From Candidatus Carbonibacillus altaicus (lineage in GTDB: Bacteria > Bacillota > Bacilli > Thermicanales > DSM-22653), in assembly GCA_003050645.1 (NCBI GenBank), contig PEBX01000007.1, positions 1 to 64,000 on the forward strand: 64,000 nt of DNA. The letters run 5' to 3'. The notes beneath the pieces were generated by a model. The model did not search any database. It was not told the DNA's origin and saw nothing but the letters and a program-made list of their open reading frames with translations. Below are positions 47,471 through 55,991 of the stretch, piece by piece. The position numbers and the translations under genes were made by a program. How positions within the stretch are numbered: the first letter of the stretch is position 1; each line of letters opens with the position of its first letter.

Positions 47471-50398
47471 CTATTCTTCGATGAGCGTCGTCAATGCGTC
47501 AAACAACTCTTTTTCCCCTTCCAGACGGCTCCGCCCGCCCATGACGCATACATACGGCGCATCATCCAGCACCGCAAACGTCTTCGCCAGGGCGCGGATG
47601 CTGGCGGCGTCACTGCGAAGAATGGCGGCGCGTTCCTCATGCAGTCGTTCTTCGGTAAGACCGGTAAGCACCAACCAGTCGCCACGCTCACCTTTCATCG
47701 ACGGGGTGAGCGGCTGATCGAGACGGGCGATCGTGCCGATCACATATTTGGTCATCTCTCGCTCATCGGCCTTAAAACTTTCAAGATACGCCCGCACGTC
47801 CCGGTACGTCTTAAGCGTCTCTTTGAGGTGCGGATCGCGGTAGGACGCAAAGACGAAATTGCCACTACGCTCAATCTGAAACATACTCCCGTATGCTCCG
47901 CCCTGAACGCGTACCCGGTTCCACAGATAATCATAAGAGAGAATCGTTCGTAACACCTGATACGTACCAAACGTTTCAGCATCGATCGCTCCGATATGCC
48001 CACCACTTGCCACATACTGCACTTTGGATGCGGCAAGCAGCGCTTCGCGCGGGGCACGCCGGATGAAAGGACGCCGTGCGTCATGCGGACGCCCGGTTGG
48101 AAAATCTCCGACCCAGCCCTCCCACAGGGTACGGAGCGCGTTTTCTTCCGCTTCTTCCCCCGTTAAGGAAACGATGAGATGATCCTGATAAAACAACTTA
48201 CTGTAAAGTTGTTCCAGTCTTTCTCGGACGCGATCCGGTTCTTCTTTCAGTCCTCGTAAAAAATCTTTCAAAAAGAGGAAGTAGCCGATGCCGCGCAGAT
48301 CATCCCGTACCGCATCAACCGGTGAGAAGGCAGCAAGGAGGCGCGCGGCTGTGACCTGATGCCCGCGATCATAAAGTCCCATTTCTTGCCGCGAACGCTG
48401 TTCGGAAAAGAGCGCAAAGAGGTGATCCGTATTATCAAAGCGGCTCGTTAAAGCAATTTCTTTGGCAAGTGCCATCGCCTCAGGCAGTTTTTCCGTAAGC
48501 GCCTTTAAGCGCAGGATGACATATAGATCATAGCGCTCTGTCTCTCCGACGGGCGCGACCGCTTCCAGTTGAAAACTGAGTCCCCCCGTTCGCATATTGA
48601 TCTCGTCAATGAGGTCACTGTACGGGCGCGTCTTCGTATCAATTTTACCGAGCGCATAGAGAAGTGCGCTGGCGTAGGGGAGTTCCTCCTCGGTCAGATG
48701 GCCTACCGGAAAATATAGATTCACGTAGCTAATGTTGTTCGTCTTTATCGGATGATACAGGAATCGCGCCCTATCCAGTGTTTTATCTTCAGTAGGGATC
48801 CGCTCCCCGACCGGCGCAATATCTTCCCGCTCAAGAAGCGGCAGCGTGCTTAGTGCTTCTGGTGAATCGGGTGTTGTCTGTCTCTCGCGCAAAAGCTCTG
48901 TTTGCCGGGCGATCTCCTCTCGTTCTTGCGGTGAAAGTGAGGAGAGTACGTTCCTAAGTGCCTCGTCTTCTTCCCGCTCTTTTTCTTCGAGAAGTCCTGG
49001 TGCGGCCGTCAGCACGACACGGGCAGCATGTTTGTTATCGAGAAGGCGTTCTTTTAAAATCGATTCGAATAAGCCGTTTTCTAGTCCCGCTTTCAAATGC
49101 TTTAAAAGCGGTTCGAAACGGACATAGAGAAACGGATCTTCGCCGTGCATCCAGGTCGTGAGCGCATTTAAAGCGACAACGAGCCCTTTGGGATAGCCGC
49201 GCATATCGGCTTCGCGCAGTTCAAACTCTTTACGCGTGAGCGCTGCTTCTAGCAGGCGACGGGGAATCCCTTCCTCCTGATACCGTTTGAGTTCTTGAGT
49301 CACGAGCGCCTCAAAAGCCTCGAGATCTTCTTTGCGAGCACCTTTGGCGACAATCGAAAAAATGCCTTGGCGGAGCGACGTCTCGAGCGAGGCAAATACA
49401 TCTTCGGCAAAACCCGCTTCTAAAATTTTTTGCTTGAGCGGCGCCGCAGGCGAATCGATGAGCACATATTGCAGGATCTCTAAGGCCAGCATCGTCACTG
49501 CTTCATCCGCCTCACCGACGACGTAGTTCAGGCTTAAATAATCTTTTTTATCAGCCCTCACCCCTTCCGGTAAGGCATACGGGTATGCAATCGTCTGAGG
49601 TGCGGAGAACGGTTTTTGCAGCGGCGTATCGGCATGGATCTCACGGGCACCAAAATGGGCTAGATAGTCCGCATCGATCTTCTTTAAAATGGACGGAAGA
49701 TCGAGGTCACCGTATAAAAAGATATAGCTGTTGCTGGGATGATAATATGTCCGGTGGAAATCAACAAATGAGGCCTGATCTAAGGTCGGAATGACTTCCG
49801 GATCCCCGCCCGAGTCGTAACGATAGGGCGTATCGGGGAAAAGTGTCGTCTGTATGCGCTGAAAGAGGACGGCTTCCGGCGAAGAATAGGCACCCTTCAT
49901 CTCATTGTAGACGACGCCGCGCAAACCGAGCGTATCGGCATCGGCGGACGGCAGTTCATAGTGCCATCCTTCTTGCATCAAAATGAGTGGGTCCTCGTAA
50001 AGACGCGGAAAAAAGACGGCATCGAGATACACATCCATCAAATTCATAAAATCTTTCTGGTTGCGGCTGGCGACCGGGTAGACCGTCTTATCCGGATACG
50101 TCATGGCGTTTAAAAACGTATTGAGCGACCCCTTGGCCAGTTCTACAAACGGTTCCTTCGTCGGATATTTACGCGAACCATTTAAAACGGAATGTTCTAA
50201 AATATGGGGCAACCCGTTTGAAGAACTGGGAGGCGTGCGAAAAGCGATGGAAAACACTTTGTTGTCATCATCATTTAGCACGGCGATGAGCCGAGCACCA
50301 CTTGCTTCGTGAAAAAACGTGTAAGCATCGGCAGAGAGTTCTTCGATGTGCGTTTTTTCGAGGACTCTAAAGCCGTGAATGTATTCATCCAGCAACAA
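47471..50398 (-). CDS. M16C-family zinc metallopeptidase (PreP-like)
   Basis: A 975-residue peptidase of the presequence-protease branch of M16 with four repeated lobes. The inverted zinc motif HILEH lies in GLPHILEHSVLNGS, with the distal glutamate in YNEMKGAYSS. Such enzymes degrade small unfolded peptides in a closed chamber. No signal peptide, so probably cytoplasmic. The start is TTG at 50396-50398, nine bases after GGAGG. A minus-strand extended -10 (TATACT, 50442-50447) lies upstream. Long charged helices occupy 470-520. Confidence 0.93.
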   Translation of the reverse strand: MLLDEYIHGFRVLEKTHIEELSADAYTFFHEASGARLIAVLNDDDNKVFSIAFRTPPSSSNGLPHILEHSVLNGSRKYPTKEPFVELAKGSLNTFLNAMTYPDKTVYPVASRNQKDFMNLMDVYLDAVFFPRLYEDPLILMQEGWHYELPSADADTLGLRGVVYNEMKGAYSSPEAVLFQRIQTTLFPDTPYRYDSGGDPEVIPTLDQASFVDFHRTYYHPSNSYIFLYGDLDLPSILKKIDADYLAHFGAREIHADTPLQKPFSAPQTIAYPYALPEGVRADKKDYLSLNYVVGEADEAVTMLALEILQYVLIDSPAAPLKQKILEAGFAEDVFASLETSLRQGIFSIVAKGARKEDLEAFEALVTQELKRYQEEGIPRRLLEAALTRKEFELREADMRGYPKGLVVALNALTTWMHGEDPFLYVRFEPLLKHLKAGLENGLFESILKERLLDNKHAARVVLTAAPGLLEEKEREEDEALRNVLSSLSPQEREEIARQTELLRERQTTPDSPEALSTLPLLEREDIAPVGERIPTEDKTLDRARFLYHPIKTNNISYVNLYFPVGHLTEEELPYASALLYALGKIDTKTRPYSDLIDEINMRTGGLSFQLEAVAPVGETERYDLYVILRLKALTEKLPEAMALAKEIALTSRFDNTDHLFALFSEQRSRQEMGLYDRGHQVTAARLLAAFSPVDAVRDDLRGIGYFLFLKDFLRGLKEEPDRVRERLEQLYSKLFYQDHLIVSLTGEEAEENALRTLWEGWVGDFPTGRPHDARRPFIRRAPREALLAASKVQYVASGGHIGAIDAETFGTYQVLRTILSYDYLWNRVRVQGGAYGSMFQIERSGNFVFASYRDPHLKETLKTYRDVRAYLESFKADEREMTKYVIGTIARLDQPLTPSMKGERGDWLVLTGLTEERLHEERAAILRSDAASIRALAKTFAVLDDAPYVCVMGGRSRLEGEKELFDALTTLIEE

Positions 50399-50522
50399 AG
50401 AACGTCGCCTCCTTCAATCATGGCGTGAACGCTTCCAACATAGTATACCACACCTTACCAGTTTCATGCTTCTTTCGTGCTGATCGATACATATCCTGGA
50501 AATTTTTTTACTGAACGTTTGA

Positions 50523-51014
50523 CTATTGGTGTTCACCGGTCTCGATCTCTTCTCTCTCGGCTTGCGGACGAATCCGTTCTCTTAAACGCTCCGTTCGTTC
50601 GATGCGTTCTTTGATGGGTTCTGCGAGGCGTTTTTCATTGGATCGCGCCCCATCCTTTGCATCTTGTAAACGGCGAATCGTTCCTTCTAAATAGGCCCCT
50701 TCTTCCATCGACAAAGACGCGTATAGCAAGGTGCCGGTAAGACGCGCCGTGGCGCTGAGATGAACACGCCCCTCCACGCGCACCTCCCCTTGTATGTCCC
50801 CGGCCAGGCGCAGGCTGCCGGCGCGGAGCGTCCCCAGAATCTGACCGTGTTTGCCGATCACCACATCTTGTGTGGTGACGAGGTCGCCTTCTATTTTCCC
50901 GTCGATATAAAACGAGCCCTCTGCCGTGATGTTGCCTTTGACCCATACGCCCTGCTGAATCACGGAATAACCGCGAAAACTTTGTTCAGTCTTGATAGAG
51001 TGCTTCTTCCACAC
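50523..51014 (-). CDS. Bactofilin
   Basis: A 163-residue bactofilin (formerly DUF583): a central beta-helix of short repeats (GNITAEGSFYIDGKIEGDL..VVIGKHGQILGTL..), which polymerises into filaments without nucleotide. The C-terminal ~50 residues are very rich in Arg and Glu and probably helical. The gene overlaps the 3' end of a membrane M23 peptidase gene by 29 nt. Bactofilin-M23 pairs occur in many bacteria, where the filament positions the peptidase to shape the wall. Confidence 0.92.
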   Translation of the reverse strand: MWKKHSIKTEQSFRGYSVIQQGVWVKGNITAEGSFYIDGKIEGDLVTTQDVVIGKHGQILGTLRAGSLRLAGDIQGEVRVEGRVHLSATARLTGTLLYASLSMEEGAYLEGTIRRLQDAKDGARSNEKRLAEPIKERIERTERLRERIRPQAEREEIETGEHQ

Positions 51015-52041
51015 GAATCGTCCCTCCTAAGTAGGCTGCCGGATCAACCGACCGACCATCGACATGCACTTCATAGTGAAGATGGGAACCCGTACTGCGA
51101 CCGGTGCTCCCCATGAGCCCGATACGCTCCCCTTTTTCCACGTTATCTCCGACTTTAACGTCTATTTTGGAAAGGTGAGAGTAAGTTGTCTTAAGGCCCG
51201 GCTTATGCTGGATCGCTATCTGCAATCCGTAGGAACCGTTGTAGCCAGCAAAAATAACTTCTCCTCGCGCCGCCGCCACCACTTTTGTCCCTCGGACGTT
51301 TGCAAAATCAATCCCTTCGTGCAAGTGTTTGGTATGCGTAAAAGGATCGATGCGATAACCGAAGACGCTGGTAATGCGACCGGAGGCCGGTTGAATCGAA
51401 GGCGTGCGTTCCAGATCATCGCGAATACGCTCTACCTTTTCTATAAATACCGGGAGTGCCGCTTCCTGCTCACTGGCTTTGGCCTCGAGCGCAAAAAGCT
51501 CGGATTTGAGCGCGGCAATACTGACCGTTTTGAGTGAGGAGGCATGCGCGGTCGAAGCGATCATCTTCGTTCGGTCGGTCGCCTTTTGTACGGTCGTCGT
51601 TACCTCCTGTACGCTACCTTGTGCGCTCCCTTTTGGTTCGAAAGCCGGCTTTTCAGCCCGGGGGTGCATTGCCGCATCAATCTTTTCTTGATGATCGCGG
51701 AGCTTATCCTCGAGATCGCTCAACCGTTTGGCAAGATCGGCGTATTCATTGCGAAGTGCTGCATTTTCCTGGCGCAGTCGTTCGCTTTCGCCGGAAAGCG
51801 CCTGAATGGTTGCTTTTTGCTGCTTAATTTCAGTTTGTGCCGCATGCAATTCTTTTTGATACGTCTCTTTTAAAGTATGTGCGCCGAACCATAGGATGAA
51901 GAAGATGAGCCAGAGCGCCATACCGAAAATAAGTACGCTTGCCATAAAGCCAAGGGAAAACCGCACTGCTCTCACCGTTCCAGGGTGTTCGGGGACGCAT
52001 TGAATCGTCCACCGTCTGCTCAGCAGGCGCAAAAAACGCAA
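50986..52041 (-). CDS. Membrane-anchored M23 metallopeptidase with coiled coil
   Basis: A 351-residue protein: cytoplasmic basic N-terminus, one membrane helix (about 28-52), a coiled coil (about 60-125), a linker, then an M23 domain. The catalytic pattern is complete: HEGID (His and Asp), TYSHL and SHLHYEV. It would cut or regulate peptidoglycan outside the membrane and is translated with the bactofilin downstream. The start is TTG at 52039-52041, after GGAGGGATGTTTAT. Confidence 0.93.
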   Translation of the reverse strand: MRFLRLLSRRWTIQCVPEHPGTVRAVRFSLGFMASVLIFGMALWLIFFILWFGAHTLKETYQKELHAAQTEIKQQKATIQALSGESERLRQENAALRNEYADLAKRLSDLEDKLRDHQEKIDAAMHPRAEKPAFEPKGSAQGSVQEVTTTVQKATDRTKMIASTAHASSLKTVSIAALKSELFALEAKASEQEAALPVFIEKVERIRDDLERTPSIQPASGRITSVFGYRIDPFTHTKHLHEGIDFANVRGTKVVAAARGEVIFAGYNGSYGLQIAIQHKPGLKTTYSHLSKIDVKVGDNVEKGERIGLMGSTGRSTGSHLHYEVHVDGRSVDPAAYLGGTIRVEEALYQD

Positions 52042-52126
52042 ATAAACATCCCTCCTGACCGCGTCTTCGATGAAGACGACAGGACATCATACATTCCAGC
52101 AAAAAAAACGAACTTTATCATCTTTA

Positions 52127-52159
52127 TACATTCTATCTACATTCTATATACATTCTACT
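52127..52159. repeat. Three 11-bp tandem units upstream of the M23-bactofilin operon
   Basis: TACATTCTATC, TACATTCTATA and TACATTCTACT follow each other without gaps. They lie between the deoD terminator and the M23 gene. Confidence 0.75.
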
Positions 52160-52162
52160 AAA

Positions 52163-52200
52163 AGTAAATCGACTCCTGCCGGGGCAGTGAGTCGATTTTG
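52163..52200. terminator. Bidirectional terminator after deoD
   Basis: AAATCGACTC (52166-52175) pairs with GAGTCGATTT (52189-52198); the loop contains a further CTGCC/GGCAG stem. A- and T-rich flanks on both sides. It ends deoD transcription about 100 bp after its stop codon. Confidence 0.88.
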
Positions 52201-52302
52201 CATGATCCGTGTCTTATGGTAGAAGCGGTCCTATTGCATAGCCATGGTATCGATCGATTCTTTGATTCATACGGTATCTACGATATTTTAAGAAACAGTA
52301 TT

Positions 52303-53022
52303 CTAAAGCGCCTTCTCTTCTAGTACGAGCGTGTCCAGCGCCACTTCCATCATCGCAAAAAAGGTTTGTTCGCGTTCTTCGGGGGTCGTTTCTTCTTTCG
52401 TTAGCAGGTGGTCGCTCACGGTCAGCACGGCAAGCGCCTGCGCCCCGAATTTATGGGCAAGCGTATACAGGGCTGCAGCTTCCATCTCTACCGCAAGCAC
52501 GCCGTAGCGGCGCAGGACGTCTACCGTTTTCGTCTCATCGGCATAAAACGTGTCGGTAGTGAAAATATTGCCGACATGGGGCGTAAGACCCCGTTTAAGC
52601 GCTGCCCGGTATGCTTTAGAAAGGAGGTGAAAATCTGCCGTAGGAGCGTAATCGATGGGCCCGAACCGGTGATGATTGACGGCTGAATCGGTCGCCGCTC
52701 CGATCGCCAAAATGAGATCGCGTACATGGACGTGCGGCTGCATCGAACCGCAAGTACCTACACGAATGAGCGCTTTTACACCATAAGACGAAAGCAATTC
52801 ATGCACGTAAATAGAGATAGAAGGAACGCCCATCCCTGTTCCTTGAACCGAGACGCGAACCCCTTTATATGTCCCGGTAAACCCGTACATGTTGCGTATC
52901 GTATTATACATCGTTACATCTTCCAAATAACGTTCAGCAATCACCTTGGCCCTGAGAGGGTCGCCGGGAAGTAAGATTTTCTCGGCAATCTCGCCTGGTT
53001 TGGCAGCAATATGCAAACTCAT
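52303..53022 (-). CDS. deoD: Purine nucleoside phosphorylase, DeoD type
   Basis: Cleaves purine (deoxy)nucleosides with phosphate for salvage. The 239-residue protein begins [26 protein letters not shown] and has [19 protein letters not shown] and [12 protein letters not shown], all typical of hexameric PNP. The ATG at 53020-53022 follows GAAAGGAGTCTGTGT. A 19-bp VNTR lies just upstream. Confidence 0.96.
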   Translation of the reverse strand: MSLHIAAKPGEIAEKILLPGDPLRAKVIAERYLEDVTMYNTIRNMYGFTGTYKGVRVSVQGTGMGVPSISIYVHELLSSYGVKALIRVGTCGSMQPHVHVRDLILAIGAATDSAVNHHRFGPIDYAPTADFHLLSKAYRAALKRGLTPHVGNIFTTDTFYADETKTVDVLRRYGVLAVEMEAAALYTLAHKFGAQALAVLTVSDHLLTKEETTPEEREQTFFAMMEVALDTLVLEEKAL

Positions 53023-53094
53023 ACACAGACTCCTTTCGGTTTGTTCATACAGTTTATACATCGTTTATGCACGGTTTGTTGTTTCATATTTCAT

Positions 53095-53170
53095 ACATGA
53101 TGTGTTGTTATACGCATGATGTGTTGTTATATGCATGATGTGTTGTTATATGCATGATGTGTTGTTACGT
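53095..53170. repeat. Four 19-bp tandem units upstream of deoD
   Basis: Units start at 53095, 53114, 53133 and 53152. The second and third are identical (GCATGATGTGTTGTTATAT); the first and fourth differ at one to three positions. The array lies in the 221-bp gap between hemY and deoD, where the deoD promoter should be. Further copies of the core (TTTGTTGTTTCATA, CATACATGA) are degraded towards deoD. Confidence 0.92.
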
Positions 53171-53223
53171 TTGTTTCTTATGTTGAGCATTGTCTTCTGT
53201 TTGATCGCAGTGCTCTATGCTAC

Positions 53224-53255
53224 ACCGCTAATGAAGGCTACCGCTAATGAAGGCT
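53224..53255. repeat. 16-bp perfect tandem duplication covering the hemY stop codon
   Basis: ACCGCTAATGAAGGCT occurs at 53224-53239 and 53240-53255. The second copy contains the hemY stop (53244-53246); the first lies immediately after the gene. Confidence 0.92.
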
Positions 53256-54737
53256 GTTCTTTTCTTGTTTTTTCACGTTTTTTAAGTAAGCCGTTATCAT
53301 TTGTGCTGCCTCCGCTCCGCTTTTTAAAACGTCCGGAAGACCGACCCCGTCGTAAGCCGAGCCGGCCAGAAACAGGCCGGGGTAATTGCGCGCGAGCACG
53401 TCTCTCAGCTGCTTCGTTCGCTCCAGATGGCCGACCGCATACTGCGGCATGGCCCGTTCCCAGCGTGTGGGCAGCACACTTTGTGGTGCCGGCCATGTCC
53501 CGACCACGCCTTTGAGTTCCTCCTCCAAACGCTGGATTAGCGCCACATCAGCGATCTCTGTTGCCTCCTTGGCGTTTATGCCGCCTGCATATAGCCGGAC
53601 GAGAAATTTTCCGTTCGGCGTCGTATGCGGCCACTTCCGACTCGTCCAAGTCGCCGCCCGCATGAGCGTCCCTTCACCCCGCGATACGACAAAACCGGAT
53701 CCAGGGAGCGGCTTTGGTTCGGGTTCGTTGTCATAACAAAAAACGACATTGACCACGCTGGCATAGGTGGTGGCCTGAAAATAAGGCGTAAGAGCGGAAT
53801 CGTTTAAAAGCGCATCGGCCGCAAACGCCGGAACGGCGAGGAGAACGCTGCGGGTCATGATGGAGTGACCTTCATCATCATAAATGATGTAATGATCGTT
53901 CTCCCGCATAAGACGACGTGCACCGCGCCCTGAAAATAAATCCACACCGCTAGATTCGAGCGTCTCGTAGAGCGCTTCGATCACGGTGGAAAGACCACCT
54001 TCCAAACTAAGAAAGGTCGAGCCGCGCAAGTGAGCGGGCAATGCTTGATCGGGCGATTCGCCTTGGGCGGGTGTAGCGCTTTTTACATGGCGGGATGCAC
54101 GGCGGGATTGGAACATGGCGAGAAGTAAACTGCGGTAGCGTTTTTCCAAGTCCTTAAACTGTGGAAACGTCGCCATAATGCTTAAAGCATCCGTATCACC
54201 GGCATAAATACCGGCAAGGAGGGGCTCGGCAATACGCTCTTTCACTTCTCGCCCGAAACGCCGGCTTAAAAAGGCCCCGAGCGCTTCGTCCTGTTCCGAG
54301 CCGCGAGGAAGGATGAGGTCGCCGAGCGCGCGCATTTTCCCCGGCCAGCTTAAAAGCTGTGTCTTAACAAGCGGTATAAGGCGTGTTGGGATACCCGTCG
54401 ACATGCCTTCTGGGATGGTGTGAAGCCGCCCTTGAAAGAGAATATAGGCCCCGCGCCCCTCAGGACCCGTCGGCACGAGTCGATCGATGAGCCCCAGTTT
54501 CCGGATCAGTTTGATCATCGCCGTTTTTCGGGCCAGAAATGAATCGGGGCCGCGCTCGATGATAATTCCGTCTTTGCGATGTGTCCACACTTTACCGCCA
54601 AAACGAGCGTCTTTTTCTAAAATCGCAAGACGGAGCGGTGACGTATGTGCCCCCTCTTCCTTAAGCGTTTCCATGAACGAGTAAGCGGCAGCAAGACCGG
54701 CGAGTCCCCCGCCGATGATGACGGCATCATAATGCAC
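53244..54737 (-). CDS. hemY: Coproporphyrinogen III oxidase (HemY/CgoX)
   Basis: FAD enzyme; in Gram-positives it oxidises coproporphyrinogen III to coproporphyrin III. The 497-residue protein has the dinucleotide loop AVIIGGGLAGLAAAYS, RFGGKVWTHRKDGIIIERGPDSFLA and the C-terminal PGLFLAGSAYDGVGLPDV. The GTG at 54735-54737 follows AAGGTGTGTCCC and overlaps hemH by 11 nt. A Ser/Arg-rich insert (about 235-255) is poorly conserved. Its 3' end, including the stop codon, is tandemly duplicated. Confidence 0.94.
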   Translation of the reverse strand: MHYDAVIIGGGLAGLAAAYSFMETLKEEGAHTSPLRLAILEKDARFGGKVWTHRKDGIIIERGPDSFLARKTAMIKLIRKLGLIDRLVPTGPEGRGAYILFQGRLHTIPEGMSTGIPTRLIPLVKTQLLSWPGKMRALGDLILPRGSEQDEALGAFLSRRFGREVKERIAEPLLAGIYAGDTDALSIMATFPQFKDLEKRYRSLLLAMFQSRRASRHVKSATPAQGESPDQALPAHLRGSTFLSLEGGLSTVIEALYETLESSGVDLFSGRGARRLMRENDHYIIYDDEGHSIMTRSVLLAVPAFAADALLNDSALTPYFQATTYASVVNVVFCYDNEPEPKPLPGSGFVVSRGEGTLMRAATWTSRKWPHTTPNGKFLVRLYAGGINAKEATEIADVALIQRLEEELKGVVGTWPAPQSVLPTRWERAMPQYAVGHLERTKQLRDVLARNYPGLFLAGSAYDGVGLPDVLKSGAEAAQMITAYLKNVKKQEKNSLH

Positions 54738-55698
54738 GGGACACACCTTCTTCTTGAAGCCAGGACCCAAGCACCTCTTCCAGCTTGCTGAGGAGCGTTT
54801 CTATAAAGCGCGGATCAGTCCCCAGCATACGCGTGCGCCGCACGGTAAGTCCCAGCTCTTCTCCGCGGGAGAGGGCTTCTTGATCGAGATCGTAGAGCAC
54901 TTCCAGATGTTCACTTACAAATCCGACCGGCGCGACGAGGACGAGAGCATATCCCTCATCTTTAAGACTCGGGAGAACCTCTAAAATGTCCGGTCCGAGC
55001 CACGGCTCTCGCGTACTTCCGGCGCTTTGCCAGACGAACGACCAGTCTTCGATGCCCGCGGCTTCGGCAACGAGACGGCTCGTCATCATCAGTTCATCAA
55101 CATACGGATCGTTCTCATTCAAAATTCGCTTCGGAAGGGAGTGCGCAGAAAATAGCACTTTTATTTTTTGACCGGGACGGTCCGCTTGAAGCGCCTTAAC
55201 GCTATCCTCGACGCGCTCGGCAAGAGCCTGAATGAAAAGCGGATGATCGTGGTAAGAACGGACAAATACGGATTCCATTCCGTATTTGTCTGCTTCTTCA
55301 CGGGCTCGGGTGAGATACGTTTCGACGCTCATCGTGCTGTAATGCGGGGCGAGCACGATGCCGGCGAGACGTTCGAGACCTTCTTCGTGAAAAGCACGTA
55401 CCGTATCTTCGATGAACGGTTCGGCATGCTTGAGCCCCTCGCGCACATCAAAACGACCGGGATAACGCGCATGGAGCTTACCTCTTAACGCTTCGACCTG
55501 TTTGGCCGTATTGTCCCGGAGCGGAAATGTGCCGCCGATCGCCGCATAGCGCCGGGTGAGATCCGCAAGTTCTGCATCGCTGGGACGCCGGCCATGGCGA
55601 ATATGCGTGTAGTAGCGCTCAATATCGTCCATCGACGCCGGCGTGCCGTACGACATTACGAGAATACCGATTTTTTTGATTGACGTATGATCGGTCAT
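54727..55698 (-). CDS. hemH: Coproporphyrin/protoporphyrin ferrochelatase
   Basis: Inserts iron into the porphyrin. The 323-residue protein has ILVMSYGTPASMDDIERYYTHIRHGR and FSAHSLPKRI with the catalytic histidine. In this order (hemE-hemH-hemY) it is most likely the coproporphyrin form (CpfC). The ATG at 55696-55698 has GGTGG upstream; an ATG four codons earlier is too close to its AAAGG. Its stop overlaps the hemY start. Confidence 0.95.
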   Translation of the reverse strand: MTDHTSIKKIGILVMSYGTPASMDDIERYYTHIRHGRRPSDAELADLTRRYAAIGGTFPLRDNTAKQVEALRGKLHARYPGRFDVREGLKHAEPFIEDTVRAFHEEGLERLAGIVLAPHYSTMSVETYLTRAREEADKYGMESVFVRSYHDHPLFIQALAERVEDSVKALQADRPGQKIKVLFSAHSLPKRILNENDPYVDELMMTSRLVAEAAGIEDWSFVWQSAGSTREPWLGPDILEVLPSLKDEGYALVLVAPVGFVSEHLEVLYDLDQEALSRGEELGLTVRRTRMLGTDPRFIETLLSKLEEVLGSWLQEEGVSRAL

Positions 55699-55894
55699 AT
55701 GGCCCACCATCCTTTCCGACTTTGTTCAACTTTTCCAACGCCTTTTCCAACACCTTATGTTTCATGCGTGTTCCATCGCTTTTTGCATTGTTCTTTGCGA
55801 TGTGCTTTACAACGCATTTTGAAAAGATTTTTTCATAGGGTTTGTCATGTTTTTTGCATGGGTCCTTTTGTTTATGCTTTCGTTGCCCTCTTGC

Positions 55895-55991
55895 CTTATT
55901 CGTTCACCTGAGTTGCCTAAAGCGCATATAATGTCGGCCTCTTCGAGGATGGCATTCTACTTATTCATTCACTTAAGTTGCCCTAAGCGCG
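55895..55991. repeat. 32-bp direct repeat at the hemE 3' end
   Basis: The segment 55960-55991, which contains the hemE stop codon (55973-55975), recurs at 55895-55926 with about 26 of 32 bases identical (CTTATTC..TTCAC..AGTTGCC..AGCGC). The copies are 65 bp apart start to start. The second copy lies in the 274-bp gap between hemE and hemH, which is otherwise T-rich on the plus strand and gene-free. Confidence 0.8.

Noticed and set aside
55687-55911. A 74-codon plus-strand frame rich in Phe, His and Cys between hemH and hemE.
   Set aside because: It arises from T-rich repeats, overlaps the hemH start and has no ribosome site.
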